IMG/VR virus record: IMGVR_UViG_3300027963_000273
Coordinates: 1-27,725 of that record
Length of the DNA: 27,725 nucleotides
Strand: one strand, 5' to 3'
From: a virus
Part shown: positions 1-7,317 of the stretch, in pieces
Numbering within the stretch: position 1 is the first letter of the stretch
Layout of the letters: each line of letters begins with the position of its first letter
The notes under the pieces: generated by a model
The model's input: the letters and a program-made list of their open reading frames with translations, nothing else
Databases searched by the model: none
Told to the model about the DNA's origin: nothing
Position numbers and translations under genes: made by a program

Positions 1-13
1 GGTAATGCGACCA

Positions 14-625
14 CTAACACAATACACAGTACCAATATGGTGAGGAGAAGTGTGAACGGTATGTGTGACTCGTTCTTATTAGGATCATCAGCCATAGGAA
101 GTACAATATTATGAACATTACCGCTAGGATTGACGTTAGCTGTTCCTGCATTCTTCTTTTTATATTTGCCCGTCGATATTTTGACACCTGCTGCTTTATC
201 AATTCCTGACGTTGAACTTCTGCTCTTTCAGCCTTAACTCTATCGCGCATTGCTTCAAATTCACTCCATACAGCACCAAGTTCTTTAGGAGCGGAATATA
301 TCAATGTTTCGCGTAATTCAGTCTCTATACGTATCATTTCCTTTTGAGCCAGAACCCTATTAAACGCTTCTTGGTTTAACGATAGCTCAGGATCACGTAC
401 CTTCTTAGACTTTAGTTCTTCCTCGTGAATATGCTTCTCAAGCGATTCATGTGCTTTAAAGAAGTTTCCCAAATGCTTGCTAATGTCTTGCACGACATCT
501 TTGGCTTGACCGTAAGCATCCACCAGTTCCATACCATCAGCCTTAGCCGATTGATACATTGCACAGCCTTGCTTAATTGCACTAGCAGCTAACTTTGCAG
601 CAGCAAGAATTGTAAGTGGGTCCAC
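14..625 (-). CDS. Hypothetical coiled-coil protein with C-terminal membrane segment
   Basis: This 203-residue protein has an unknown function. It starts at GTG (625-623), which sits in the tail of the preceding gene's TAA stop; no strong ribosome binding site is visible. The N-terminus (DPLTILAAAKLAASAIKQG) is a hydrophobic helix. Residues about 45-160 are charged and helical, probably coiled coil, and residues about 165-183 form one convincing transmembrane helix (ILAVMFIILYFLWLMILI) followed by a short polar tail. It is the last gene read leftwards in the window and follows the tail fibre and another small membrane protein. Many phages keep lysis genes in such a position, so a spanin- or holin-related role is possible, but no lysis motif can be pointed to. 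A virion membrane protein is the alternative. Confidence 0.7.
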   Translation of the reverse strand: MDPLTILAAAKLAASAIKQGCAMYQSAKADGMELVDAYGQAKDVVQDISKHLGNFFKAHESLEKHIHEEELKSKKVRDPELSLNQEAFNRVLAQKEMIRIETELRETLIYSAPKELGAVWSEFEAMRDRVKAERAEVQRQELIKQQVSKYRRANIKRRMQEQLTSILAVMFIILYFLWLMILIRTSHTYRSHFSSPYWYCVLC

Positions 626-626
626 A

Positions 627-812
627 TTACTTAGGTAGCTGACCGTTACCAGCCATCCATAACAATATACCTAGAGCACCAGCACCAACAATCCAGAATA
701 CTTTCTTTACAACTGACCTACCTACTTCCTCGTAGATACGTTTAAATGCTACTTCCGCAGCACGTTCAGCTATAGCATCAATCTGCTCATCGGTAAGTTG
801 TATTTTTTCCAT
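627..812 (-). CDS. Small single-pass membrane protein, holin candidate
   Basis: This 61-residue protein has an amphipathic, charged N-terminal half (residues 1-36, with TDEQIDAIAERAAEVAFKRI) and one transmembrane helix at about 38-56 (VFWIVGAGALGILLWMAG), ending in a short polar tail. Small proteins of this build are frequent downstream of tail fibre genes in environmental phages and are often annotated as holin-like or hypothetical. It lies 2 nt after the tail fibre stop and directly before another membrane-anchored protein, so the two may act together. The holin role is inference from size, topology and position; no endolysin is seen in the window to support it. Confidence 0.7.
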   Translation of the reverse strand: MEKIQLTDEQIDAIAERAAEVAFKRIYEEVGRSVVKKVFWIVGAGALGILLWMAGNGQLPK

Positions 813-814
813 GA

Positions 815-1957
815 TTACATAACTATAGTTATACCTGTATAACCACCACTATCTGTAACAGCTCCAGAAATAACATTAAATTGAACTACAACATTAGTTG
901 TATTTGTATCCATTACATGACCAATTAATACACCTGTTGCATTTGTATTAAATCCGCATAAAGATACAGCATAGTTACTACTAGTCATTGCAGTTGTGAA
1001 AGTTATTGTATAGTTACCAGTAGAGTTTCTAACAATAGAAGCAATATTTCCACTTGCTTTTATTACTGGTGATGCTCCGGCTGAACCATCAAAACAAGCC
1101 CATGCACGAACTCCGTAAAGAGGAGCAGTACCAGTATAAGTTATAAGATTTTGCCAAGTAGGCAGGGCATTGCCATTAGACATTAAAACTTGTCCATCTG
1201 TACCGTAATCAGTAGCAGTAGTTCCAAAAGAAAAAGCACCAGTTTTAGTAATGGCTAGACGCTGAGTAAGAGTATTAGCAGTAGAACTTGATGTAGTAGA
1301 AGCAGCAGAAGTTTTAAGAATAATTAAACCAGAACCACCAGTACCAGTTCCATTCCCCGCTTGAATCTCAAGGTTTGATCCACTTATATTAGTTCCTGCT
1401 CCACTAGGAGAACGTAATATATTTCCTGTGACAGTAGTAGTTCCCTCACCAACACCAATAATTACATTTCCAGATGAATTAATACGTAATCTATCTGAGC
1501 CACCAGTTACCAGAGCAACAGTATCAGCAGCAGGACGATAAAAACCTGTATTAGTATCAGACTCCCAACTTAAAGGAGGAGCAGTTGCAGTAGTAATACT
1601 ATCGTCTAAATATAATTTTGATGATGTCGTCTGAGTTAGTGTGCCACTTAATAACGTAGCACTTGTAGTAGAACCAATGTTGTTAGTACCATTCATTGTA
1701 ACTGTACTGCTCATTACAACAGCACCTGAGAATGTTGTTCCAGATGAGAATACAGCACCACCAGATGAAGTAAACGCACCGCCTACTACAAAACCATCAC
1801 TATCAGCACCAGTTTGCTGATCTTTAAGCTGTGCCATTAATTCCCTAATAGCGTTATTAATTCCGGATGGGGCACACCCTTCCGAAATGTTAATACCTGC
1901 AATATCCGTGTTATTGGATGCAGTAGAACTGTATTCACTAATCTTATTCTTTGCCAT
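815..1957 (-). CDS. Tail fibre / receptor-binding protein
   Basis: This 380-residue Ser/Thr/Gly-rich protein has the layout of a phage tail fibre. Residues about 20-48 hold an EGCAPSGINNAIRELMAQLK element, which is common at the N-terminus of phage tail and collar proteins and probably attaches the fibre to the tail. Residues about 60-120 are a repetitive beta-rich shaft. A segment near 130-170 (SDTNTGFYRPAADTVAL, then RLRINSSGNVIIG) is typical of trimeric fibres that end in a beta-structured tip. The C-terminal 110 residues (from GVRAWACFDG) look like a globular receptor-binding tip. It lies just downstream of the internal virion proteins and is the second fibre gene in the window. Host range is probably set here, though the receptor cannot be inferred. 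Confidence 0.85.
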   Translation of the reverse strand: MAKNKISEYSSTASNNTDIAGINISEGCAPSGINNAIRELMAQLKDQQTGADSDGFVVGGAFTSSGGAVFSSGTTFSGAVVMSSTVTMNGTNNIGSTTSATLLSGTLTQTTSSKLYLDDSITTATAPPLSWESDTNTGFYRPAADTVALVTGGSDRLRINSSGNVIIGVGEGTTTVTGNILRSPSGAGTNISGSNLEIQAGNGTGTGGSGLIILKTSAASTTSSSTANTLTQRLAITKTGAFSFGTTATDYGTDGQVLMSNGNALPTWQNLITYTGTAPLYGVRAWACFDGSAGASPVIKASGNIASIVRNSTGNYTITFTTAMTSSNYAVSLCGFNTNATGVLIGHVMDTNTTNVVVQFNVISGAVTDSGGYTGITIVM

Positions 1958-1960
1958 GAT

Positions 1961-3994
1961 TTATTCCTCTATACCTAATATTCCAGCCTCAGAAAATAAC
2001 TGTGCCATTCCAGCCCACCGTTTAGCTGATGTTGGTGACATTTTCTTTAATTCTTTAAGTCGTGAAATACCATCAGGACTTGTAATAATGTTAGCAATGT
2101 TCATCGCATTTGCGGAAGCATCTTTTTTAACAGCCCAATCAGTAATCATTTTGCCCCAATTCTGAGGCTGAAGTGCAGCACCAGCAGTTCTAGCTACACC
2201 AGTAGTAATGCTAGTCGCAGGAGGATTCTTCATCAATTCCTCAGTAATTAGTTGATTAAATGCAGTATCAGAACCTAGCTTTTTAACGCGACCAGCAGCC
2301 TCTAATACCTCAGCTAAGTCACGCAAAGCCTGAAACGACTCAGGAGGCAATGCAGCTTGCATAGCTTTCATCTGCTTCTGATCACCCATAATTACATTCT
2401 GCCAAGTGTTACCAGTATCTAACTTGGTTCCTTGTTGAGTCTTAGAAGGCTTTTTAGCTAACGTCCATTGTTCTTCTAAGTAAGCCCTAGTAACAGCGTT
2501 CCATGCCTCCTCACCACCACCAGCAGTAATTTGTTTCTTAGCGTACTTGATAGTTTCAGGACTAGGATTTTGGAATATTCTATTGGCAAAGTTTTTAAGA
2601 TTATCTGGTGACATCTGCATCAATGAAACACCAGTAATACGCTCATTAAACTCATTAATAGGAGCAGATAGTCTTTCAAATGCTCTATTAGCAGCAACAT
2701 AATCAGCGTTTTCAGCACCCATGCGCTCAACTAGATTCTTTTGAATGCCTGTAATTTGACCTTGAATAGTTTTATCTAATGATCCAAATGCCTCATCCTT
2801 TAACATTGCATCAATTTCAAACTTGGCATTTTGCAGGTTAGGCAATCGATCTTCAGGCTTAAATGTTTTTAATAAATTACCTTCTGCATCAATATCAGGA
2901 CGCTGTATTAAGTCTTTAATCTTACGCAAATAGCCAGCAGCCTTACCAGTAGGAGGCTGAGTTTTCAGCATATTGTCAATTTGATCTAATACTGGCTGAG
3001 TATTTACCGGAACAGAAGAATCAAAAGCTGCTTGATAAATAGGAGCTACAGCATCACTTCTAGCCTTAATTAGATTTTCTCTTTGAACCTCAAGAGCCTG
3101 TACACCACGATTACCTGCAACAGCTTGATCTTCTACTTTAGATAAACTACTTAAATAATCATCTACTGCACCTTGCACCTGAGCTTCACGCTTCTTATAA
3201 AAGTCTTGCATCTTCTTAGTAGACTCAGGAATATTCCCGACTACTTTTTGCTGTGCCATTAATGAAGCCATATCAGTTAATTCAGCAGGAGTTAAAGCAA
3301 CTCCTACCTTGCCAGCTTTAGACCGTAATGAAGCAATAGTATTAGGATTAAGCTGTGCTATATCTTTAGCCAATCTACGCTCTACCATCGCTTGACGAGC
3401 AACAGGAGCTAATTCAGCACCACCAGATAACAAACCAGCTAAACCTACTTGATATGGATCAATTTCCTGACCACCTATTGCTTGACCTATTTTCTGCCTA
3501 GCATAATTAGTCCCAGCAGCAACACTACCGACACCACCAGCAGCTAGGAATGGATTAACTAAAGCAGTAGGAGCTAAAGTAATAGCAGCAGCTAAATCAG
3601 GAACCATCTCAGCTACGTCAGGAGCGTAGTAAGCAGCCTTAGCACCTGCACCTACTACCTCTTTATAAAACTTCCCATCGTCAGCCTGATACGCTATATC
3701 TCCATCAATAACTGTATATCGGTTAGGAGATATTCCACGCTGTTTAGCAAAGAAATTAATAGCAGCTTGTTTCTCTGTAGGAATACCAGCCATAAATGCA
3801 GTACCAGCACCAGCAGCCATAGAAGGATCAGATATAGCTACAGGAGGCTTTTCCATAGATGGATACTGTCCAGATCCAGCCTGAAAACCACCAGTAGCCC
3901 GATTACCGTAAAGAAGCTCATCAGTTACGCTTGTGGATCGCTCTTGTTGTTTTGGAGCAGGAGTGCCGTATAGCAGTTCATCCGTAATAGCCAT
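1961..3994 (-). CDS. Large internal virion / ejection protein
   Basis: This 677-residue mostly helical protein is probably ejected with the DNA, in the role of T7 gp15/gp16 or P22 gp16/gp20; no close named family is recognised. The N-terminus carries a short motif twice (TDELLYG at residues 4-10 and 24-30). Residues about 130-195 hold Gly/Ala-rich hydrophobic helices (for example AAAITLAPTALVNPFLAAGG) suited to membrane insertion. The remaining part is charged and helical with long coiled-coil-like stretches. The start has a clear GGAG site 7 nt upstream. It follows another large internal-virion candidate with only 2 nt between them and precedes the second tail fibre. No lytic transglycosylase motif was seen. 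The ejection role is inferred from composition and gene order. Confidence 0.75.
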   Translation of the reverse strand: MAITDELLYGTPAPKQQERSTSVTDELLYGNRATGGFQAGSGQYPSMEKPPVAISDPSMAAGAGTAFMAGIPTEKQAAINFFAKQRGISPNRYTVIDGDIAYQADDGKFYKEVVGAGAKAAYYAPDVAEMVPDLAAAITLAPTALVNPFLAAGGVGSVAAGTNYARQKIGQAIGGQEIDPYQVGLAGLLSGGAELAPVARQAMVERRLAKDIAQLNPNTIASLRSKAGKVGVALTPAELTDMASLMAQQKVVGNIPESTKKMQDFYKKREAQVQGAVDDYLSSLSKVEDQAVAGNRGVQALEVQRENLIKARSDAVAPIYQAAFDSSVPVNTQPVLDQIDNMLKTQPPTGKAAGYLRKIKDLIQRPDIDAEGNLLKTFKPEDRLPNLQNAKFEIDAMLKDEAFGSLDKTIQGQITGIQKNLVERMGAENADYVAANRAFERLSAPINEFNERITGVSLMQMSPDNLKNFANRIFQNPSPETIKYAKKQITAGGGEEAWNAVTRAYLEEQWTLAKKPSKTQQGTKLDTGNTWQNVIMGDQKQMKAMQAALPPESFQALRDLAEVLEAAGRVKKLGSDTAFNQLITEELMKNPPATSITTGVARTAGAALQPQNWGKMITDWAVKKDASANAMNIANIITSPDGISRLKELKKMSPTSAKRWAGMAQLFSEAGILGIEE

Positions 3995-3996
3995 AA

Positions 3997-5397
3997 TTAC
4001 TCCATTAATCCAAATTCTCTAGACAATATAGACCTAACTATTGCTTGATGATTAACATCTTTAGGATTGTATTCTTTATTGCCAAACAATGATTTATTAG
4101 ATTTAATTTTTGCTTCTCGTTCACGCATTAAAGTAGGTATTTTATTTACATCAACATCAGTAATTTTCATGCCATTTTGTTTAATGTATCCAAGTCTAGC
4201 CTCATACAATCGACCTTCTTGTATTTTTGCTTTTAATTTAGCAAGAAATTCAGTAGGACTATCTTTTTGAGGATCAGGAATACCTTTTCTTAAACGCCTT
4301 TCTTCATCACCAGAACCAACAGCAGCACCAGTAATTTGATTAATGTAGTTATTTAACTGTGTATATGAATCTTGAGTAAATCTAGAATAATCTGCTAATT
4401 CAGTAGCCGTTTGTGCATCTGGCTTAATTCCAATTTTTTCACCTTCAGCAACAGCAGTCATCTTTAACTTAAATGGAGTTTCTAAATATTTAGGATTAAA
4501 GTTAGATGCAATGCTTTGTAAATTCAATCTACTTTGACCTAAATCAAGTAGTTGAGTATCTACTTTATTAGCACCTTCTTTACCTAACGGAACTGCTCCG
4601 GCTGGATAATTATTTTGAATTGTTTTATTGGTTGTACTCTCAACATATTGGTCAAAAGTTTTTACTTTTTGTCCTGCTGGAACTTTTGATACATAGTATT
4701 CATAGTTTTTAATATCAGACGTTTTATCACCTGTCGGCGTACCAAAAATAACATCACCAGTTGTAACATCAACAATTTGACCATTAACAACAGCCGTATC
4801 TCTTTTGGTTGGTGCAGTACCTTGAATTAAATCAATTTTTCCATTTGCATCTACTTGGTACTTTTGACCTGCACCTGTAGGTAATTGCTGCTCTAAAACT
4901 TCAGCAGCAGTCATCATTCTTGCTTGTGGTTTATTAGCCGTAAACAAAACTTTACCAGTAGGATCAACTAAATTACCCTCTACAACTATAGGTTTCTTAG
5001 CAGCAGCTTCACGTTCAGCAACTATACGGAATGCACCAGCAGGATTAGTATCAAACTCATCAGCCAAGTCAGGATATTTATTCTTCATAGCCTGTACACC
5101 AGCCTGTTGACGCTGTTGCATCATTAACTGTTGCTGTTGACCATAGTTCTGCACTCCTTGCTGATATTGTTGACCAGCAGCACCATAAGCACCTGCTAGT
5201 GCATTAATAATATTTAATGCAGCAGAACGTCTAGGTCCTTGACCACTCATTCCTTGCGCTAGTGCAGCAGCACCACCTAGTAATCCAGCAAAATTAGATG
5301 AATTTCTAAGAGCATTACTTTGATTTTCACCAAGCAATCCAGTATATGTAGGATTTTCTACACCGAATACGTTAGGAATATAATCAGAAATTGCCAT
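3997..5397 (-). CDS. Putative internal virion protein
   Basis: This is a 466-residue protein. Residues 30-80 are Ala/Gly-rich (NFAGLLGGAAALAQGMSGQG, LNIINALAGAYGAAG). A Gln-rich stretch follows at about 78-105 (GQQQQLMMQQRQQAGVQAMK), and the rest is mixed and mainly helical. It starts at ATG with AGGTGA 5 nt upstream. The glycine-rich hydrophobic N-terminus and the Gln-rich helix resemble ejection proteins of short-tailed phages that form a channel through the cell envelope. It sits between a small glycine-zipper protein and the largest internal virion protein, so these genes probably make one ejectosome-like complex. The exact family was not recognised; a structural role is fairly secure and the ejection role is inferred. 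Confidence 0.7.
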   Translation of the reverse strand: MAISDYIPNVFGVENPTYTGLLGENQSNALRNSSNFAGLLGGAAALAQGMSGQGPRRSAALNIINALAGAYGAAGQQYQQGVQNYGQQQQLMMQQRQQAGVQAMKNKYPDLADEFDTNPAGAFRIVAEREAAAKKPIVVEGNLVDPTGKVLFTANKPQARMMTAAEVLEQQLPTGAGQKYQVDANGKIDLIQGTAPTKRDTAVVNGQIVDVTTGDVIFGTPTGDKTSDIKNYEYYVSKVPAGQKVKTFDQYVESTTNKTIQNNYPAGAVPLGKEGANKVDTQLLDLGQSRLNLQSIASNFNPKYLETPFKLKMTAVAEGEKIGIKPDAQTATELADYSRFTQDSYTQLNNYINQITGAAVGSGDEERRLRKGIPDPQKDSPTEFLAKLKAKIQEGRLYEARLGYIKQNGMKITDVDVNKIPTLMREREAKIKSNKSLFGNKEYNPKDVNHQAIVRSILSREFGLME

Positions 5398-5404
5398 AAT
5401 TCAC

Positions 5405-5875
5405 CTATAGCAAAGAAATTGGTTGCGGACGCATAACAGACTGACCTTGTGGATTCAATAGACTCATGTAATCTACTGGCTGAATCCCACCACGTTGAAT
5501 CTGACCTGCTGGAGCGTATTGAGGCTGTTCTGGAGTTAGCGCATCTTTAGCTAAACCAAGTCCAATCTGTGACGTTATAGGATTAGCATTTATGAACTTA
5601 TTGGCACTACCAAAAGCATCCGCAACTCCTGTCAAGCCACCACCAACTTGTTGGGCAAAAGTAGGAGCAGCAACTTGAGGAGCATATCCAGCAGCACTTC
5701 CCATAATTCCAGTTGGAACAGCACCAGTAGCACCAGTAAACCCACTAGCAAATGAACCTCCAAGACCGCCTGTAGCACCACCAATTAATGCACCTGTAAG
5801 TGGATTACCACCTTTAGCAGCAGAAATACCGCCACCAAGTGCAGCACCAATTAAAACTGGTTCCATTCCGCTCAT
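5405..5875 (-). CDS. Small Gly/Ala-rich virion protein, probable ejection component
   Basis: This 156-residue protein has an N-terminal half that is almost entirely Gly, Ala and small hydrophobic residues, including glycine-zipper patterns (IGAALGGGISAAKGG and LIGGATGGLGGSFASG) able to insert in a membrane. The C-terminal third is Pro/Gln-rich and polar. It starts in a TAATG overlap with the preceding gene. A very strong purine-rich site (GGAGGGGG, 5880s) precedes the ATG, suggesting high expression. Similar glycine-rich small proteins are found among the ejection proteins of short-tailed phages, and the neighbours here fit that. The function is inferred from composition and position. Confidence 0.7.
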   Translation of the reverse strand: MSGMEPVLIGAALGGGISAAKGGNPLTGALIGGATGGLGGSFASGFTGATGAVPTGIMGSAAGYAPQVAAPTFAQQVGGGLTGVADAFGSANKFINANPITSQIGLGLAKDALTPEQPQYAPAGQIQRGGIQPVDYMSLLNPQGQSVMRPQPISLL

Positions 5876-6603
5876 TATTTGCCCCCTCCTGATGCTGTCT
5901 GTGTAGTCGTAGTTCCTTGAGGAACATTAGAGAACAGATTAGCAAAGTTCTGCAATTTCATTTGCGGCAAGTTCTGATTATAGTTAAAACGAGCCATATC
6001 ACCCTGCAATTTAGACTGATCGTAACCTTCATTAATCTGACCAATTTTTAATAGCTTATCAATATCCATATAATCAGCATTAGCCATATTTTGAGCATTA
6101 TTAACCGCAGCCATTTGACGAGCACGTTCAGCCTCAGCAGAACCATAAGCCAATTGACCACCTGTTTCAGCTAAATTTCTAGCAAATATGTCTTGTGCCA
6201 CGCCTTCTTGTTGACCCATAGCACTAGAACCATAGCGACCAGCAGCAGCAGCACTAGACCGTAAACCTTGAATATTCTTATTAAATACGTCACCAGCCTG
6301 ACGATTAACACCTTCTAAAGCACCCGCTAAGAATGGATTAACGCCCTTTCCAGCAATGGTATCAAGAGTCTCTTGCTGTGCAGCCTTAATAAGATCAGAA
6401 CCTCCCAAAGCTCGTCTCTTAGCCATATCAAGAGATTGCATGGTTGCTTCAGAAGGAGAGATATAGTTCTGTCCCTCATAGAATTTAGGACCTTCACCTT
6501 GATAAAGACGTTTAGCTTCTTCTAAGCCATACGTTACAAAGGGAGCAATACGAGGATCAATACTCGTAGTTGTTGTACTAGGACCACCGCCACCACCACC
6601 CAT
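5875..6603 (-). CDS. Putative internal virion protein (T7 gp14-like position)
   Basis: The frame is open further upstream, but the supported start is the ATG at 6603, where GAGGTG lies just before it and the preceding gene stops 1 nt away; this gives 242 residues. The protein begins MGGGGGG followed by a Thr-rich stretch, then is helical and rich in Gln, Asn and Ala (for example RSSAAAAGRYGSSAMGQQEG). It ends in a Thr/Gly tail. Small, Gln/Ala-rich helical proteins with Gly-rich ends occupy this place in T7-like and P22-like ejection clusters (T7 gp14, P22 gp7). It lies between a GNAT-fold protein and the glycine-zipper protein. The role as an ejected virion protein is inferred from composition and order. 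Confidence 0.75.
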   Translation of the reverse strand: MGGGGGGPSTTTTSIDPRIAPFVTYGLEEAKRLYQGEGPKFYEGQNYISPSEATMQSLDMAKRRALGGSDLIKAAQQETLDTIAGKGVNPFLAGALEGVNRQAGDVFNKNIQGLRSSAAAAGRYGSSAMGQQEGVAQDIFARNLAETGGQLAYGSAEAERARQMAAVNNAQNMANADYMDIDKLLKIGQINEGYDQSKLQGDMARFNYNQNLPQMKLQNFANLFSNVPQGTTTTQTASGGGK

Positions 6604-6604
6604 A

Positions 6605-7003
6605 TCACACCTCGCAAATCCATTGTCGTGGACGGAATCCGTAAGTAGCCGCCCTTTTATCCCAACCACGCCTATGGCTAGAAAATGTTATATATTTAAC
6701 CTTAGCCTCTGCTGCCATGCCTTTTATGTATTTTAAGGCATTTTCGGTAATATCATAACTATTTTCTAACGAATAAGCAGCCCATAAGTGCAGAGTTTTA
6801 CCTTGTGGCTGTAATACAAAGAATCCAGCATAATGGTTGTTCTCTATTGCCACAAATAACAGGCTTTTTTGATTAAAACAGTCCGTATATACATCCTCAA
6901 TAATCCAGTTCTCTGGACTCTTGGTCTTAATCTTCTCTAATCCAGTTTTAACACTAGCCCACCAATTTCTAAGCTCTTGTGGATCAATATACTTATATTC
7001 CAT
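6605..7003 (-). CDS. GNAT-like protein in the virion cluster
   Basis: This is a 132-residue protein. The pattern LLFVAIENNHYAGFFVLQ, then LHLWAAYS, then a helix (ENALKYIKGMAAEAKVKYITF), then a C-terminal GWDKRAATYGFRPRQWICEV resembles the core strands of a GNAT acetyltransferase, where the last piece matches the usual 'Gly-Phe' end of the fold. The acetyl-CoA loop (Q/RxxGxG/A) is not clear, so it may be inactive. Proteins with this look commonly sit between the head/tail genes and the internal virion proteins of T7-like phages. It overlaps the gene before it by one base and is followed 1 nt later by a virion gene, so it is probably a virion or assembly factor. Fold call moderate, function unknown. 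Confidence 0.65.
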   Translation of the reverse strand: MEYKYIDPQELRNWWASVKTGLEKIKTKSPENWIIEDVYTDCFNQKSLLFVAIENNHYAGFFVLQPQGKTLHLWAAYSLENSYDITENALKYIKGMAAEAKVKYITFSSHRRGWDKRAATYGFRPRQWICEV

Positions 7004-7317
7004 TAGCCCACCACAACGTAACCATACGTTTTACCTGCTGTTATATTTGCGGTATGAGTTATCGTAGCCGATCCTTGAGTTCTGTTACTAATATATAAAG
7101 AAGATAAGCTAGAAGCAGCCGTAGATGACAATGGCGTAAATAAGATAATACTTCCATATCCTATACGTTCATCATTAATAGTTGTCGTAGTCGCACCACC
7201 AACAGCTAAGGTAACTGATCCAGTATTGTTAGTCTTGCCATCCATAATTCCACGCACAACCTCAGCAACAGCACGATTGTCAGCACCAAATACAGGCAAT
7301 GAACGAAACTGAGTCAT
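7003..7317 (-). CDS. Small beta-rich structural protein
   Basis: This 104-residue protein begins MTQFRSLPVFGADNRAVAEV and then runs as a series of short beta strands rich in Thr, Ser and Gly (SVTLAVGGATTTTINDERIG, SLYISNRTQGSATITH). It overlaps the gp10-like tail hub gene upstream by 4 nt (ATGA) and the next gene downstream by one base. Proteins of this size and shape are frequent next to tail hub genes in aquatic short-tailed phages. A role as a small virion decoration or tail-tip component is likely from context; no named family is recognised. Confidence 0.7.
   Translation of the reverse strand: MTQFRSLPVFGADNRAVAEVVRGIMDGKTNNTGSVTLAVGGATTTTINDERIGYGSIILFTPLSSTAASSLSSLYISNRTQGSATITHTANITAGKTYGYVVVG

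Noticed and set aside
1961-3994. Lytic transglycosylase domain in the large internal virion protein
   Set aside because: No convincing catalytic Glu motif of the SLT type was found in the protein.
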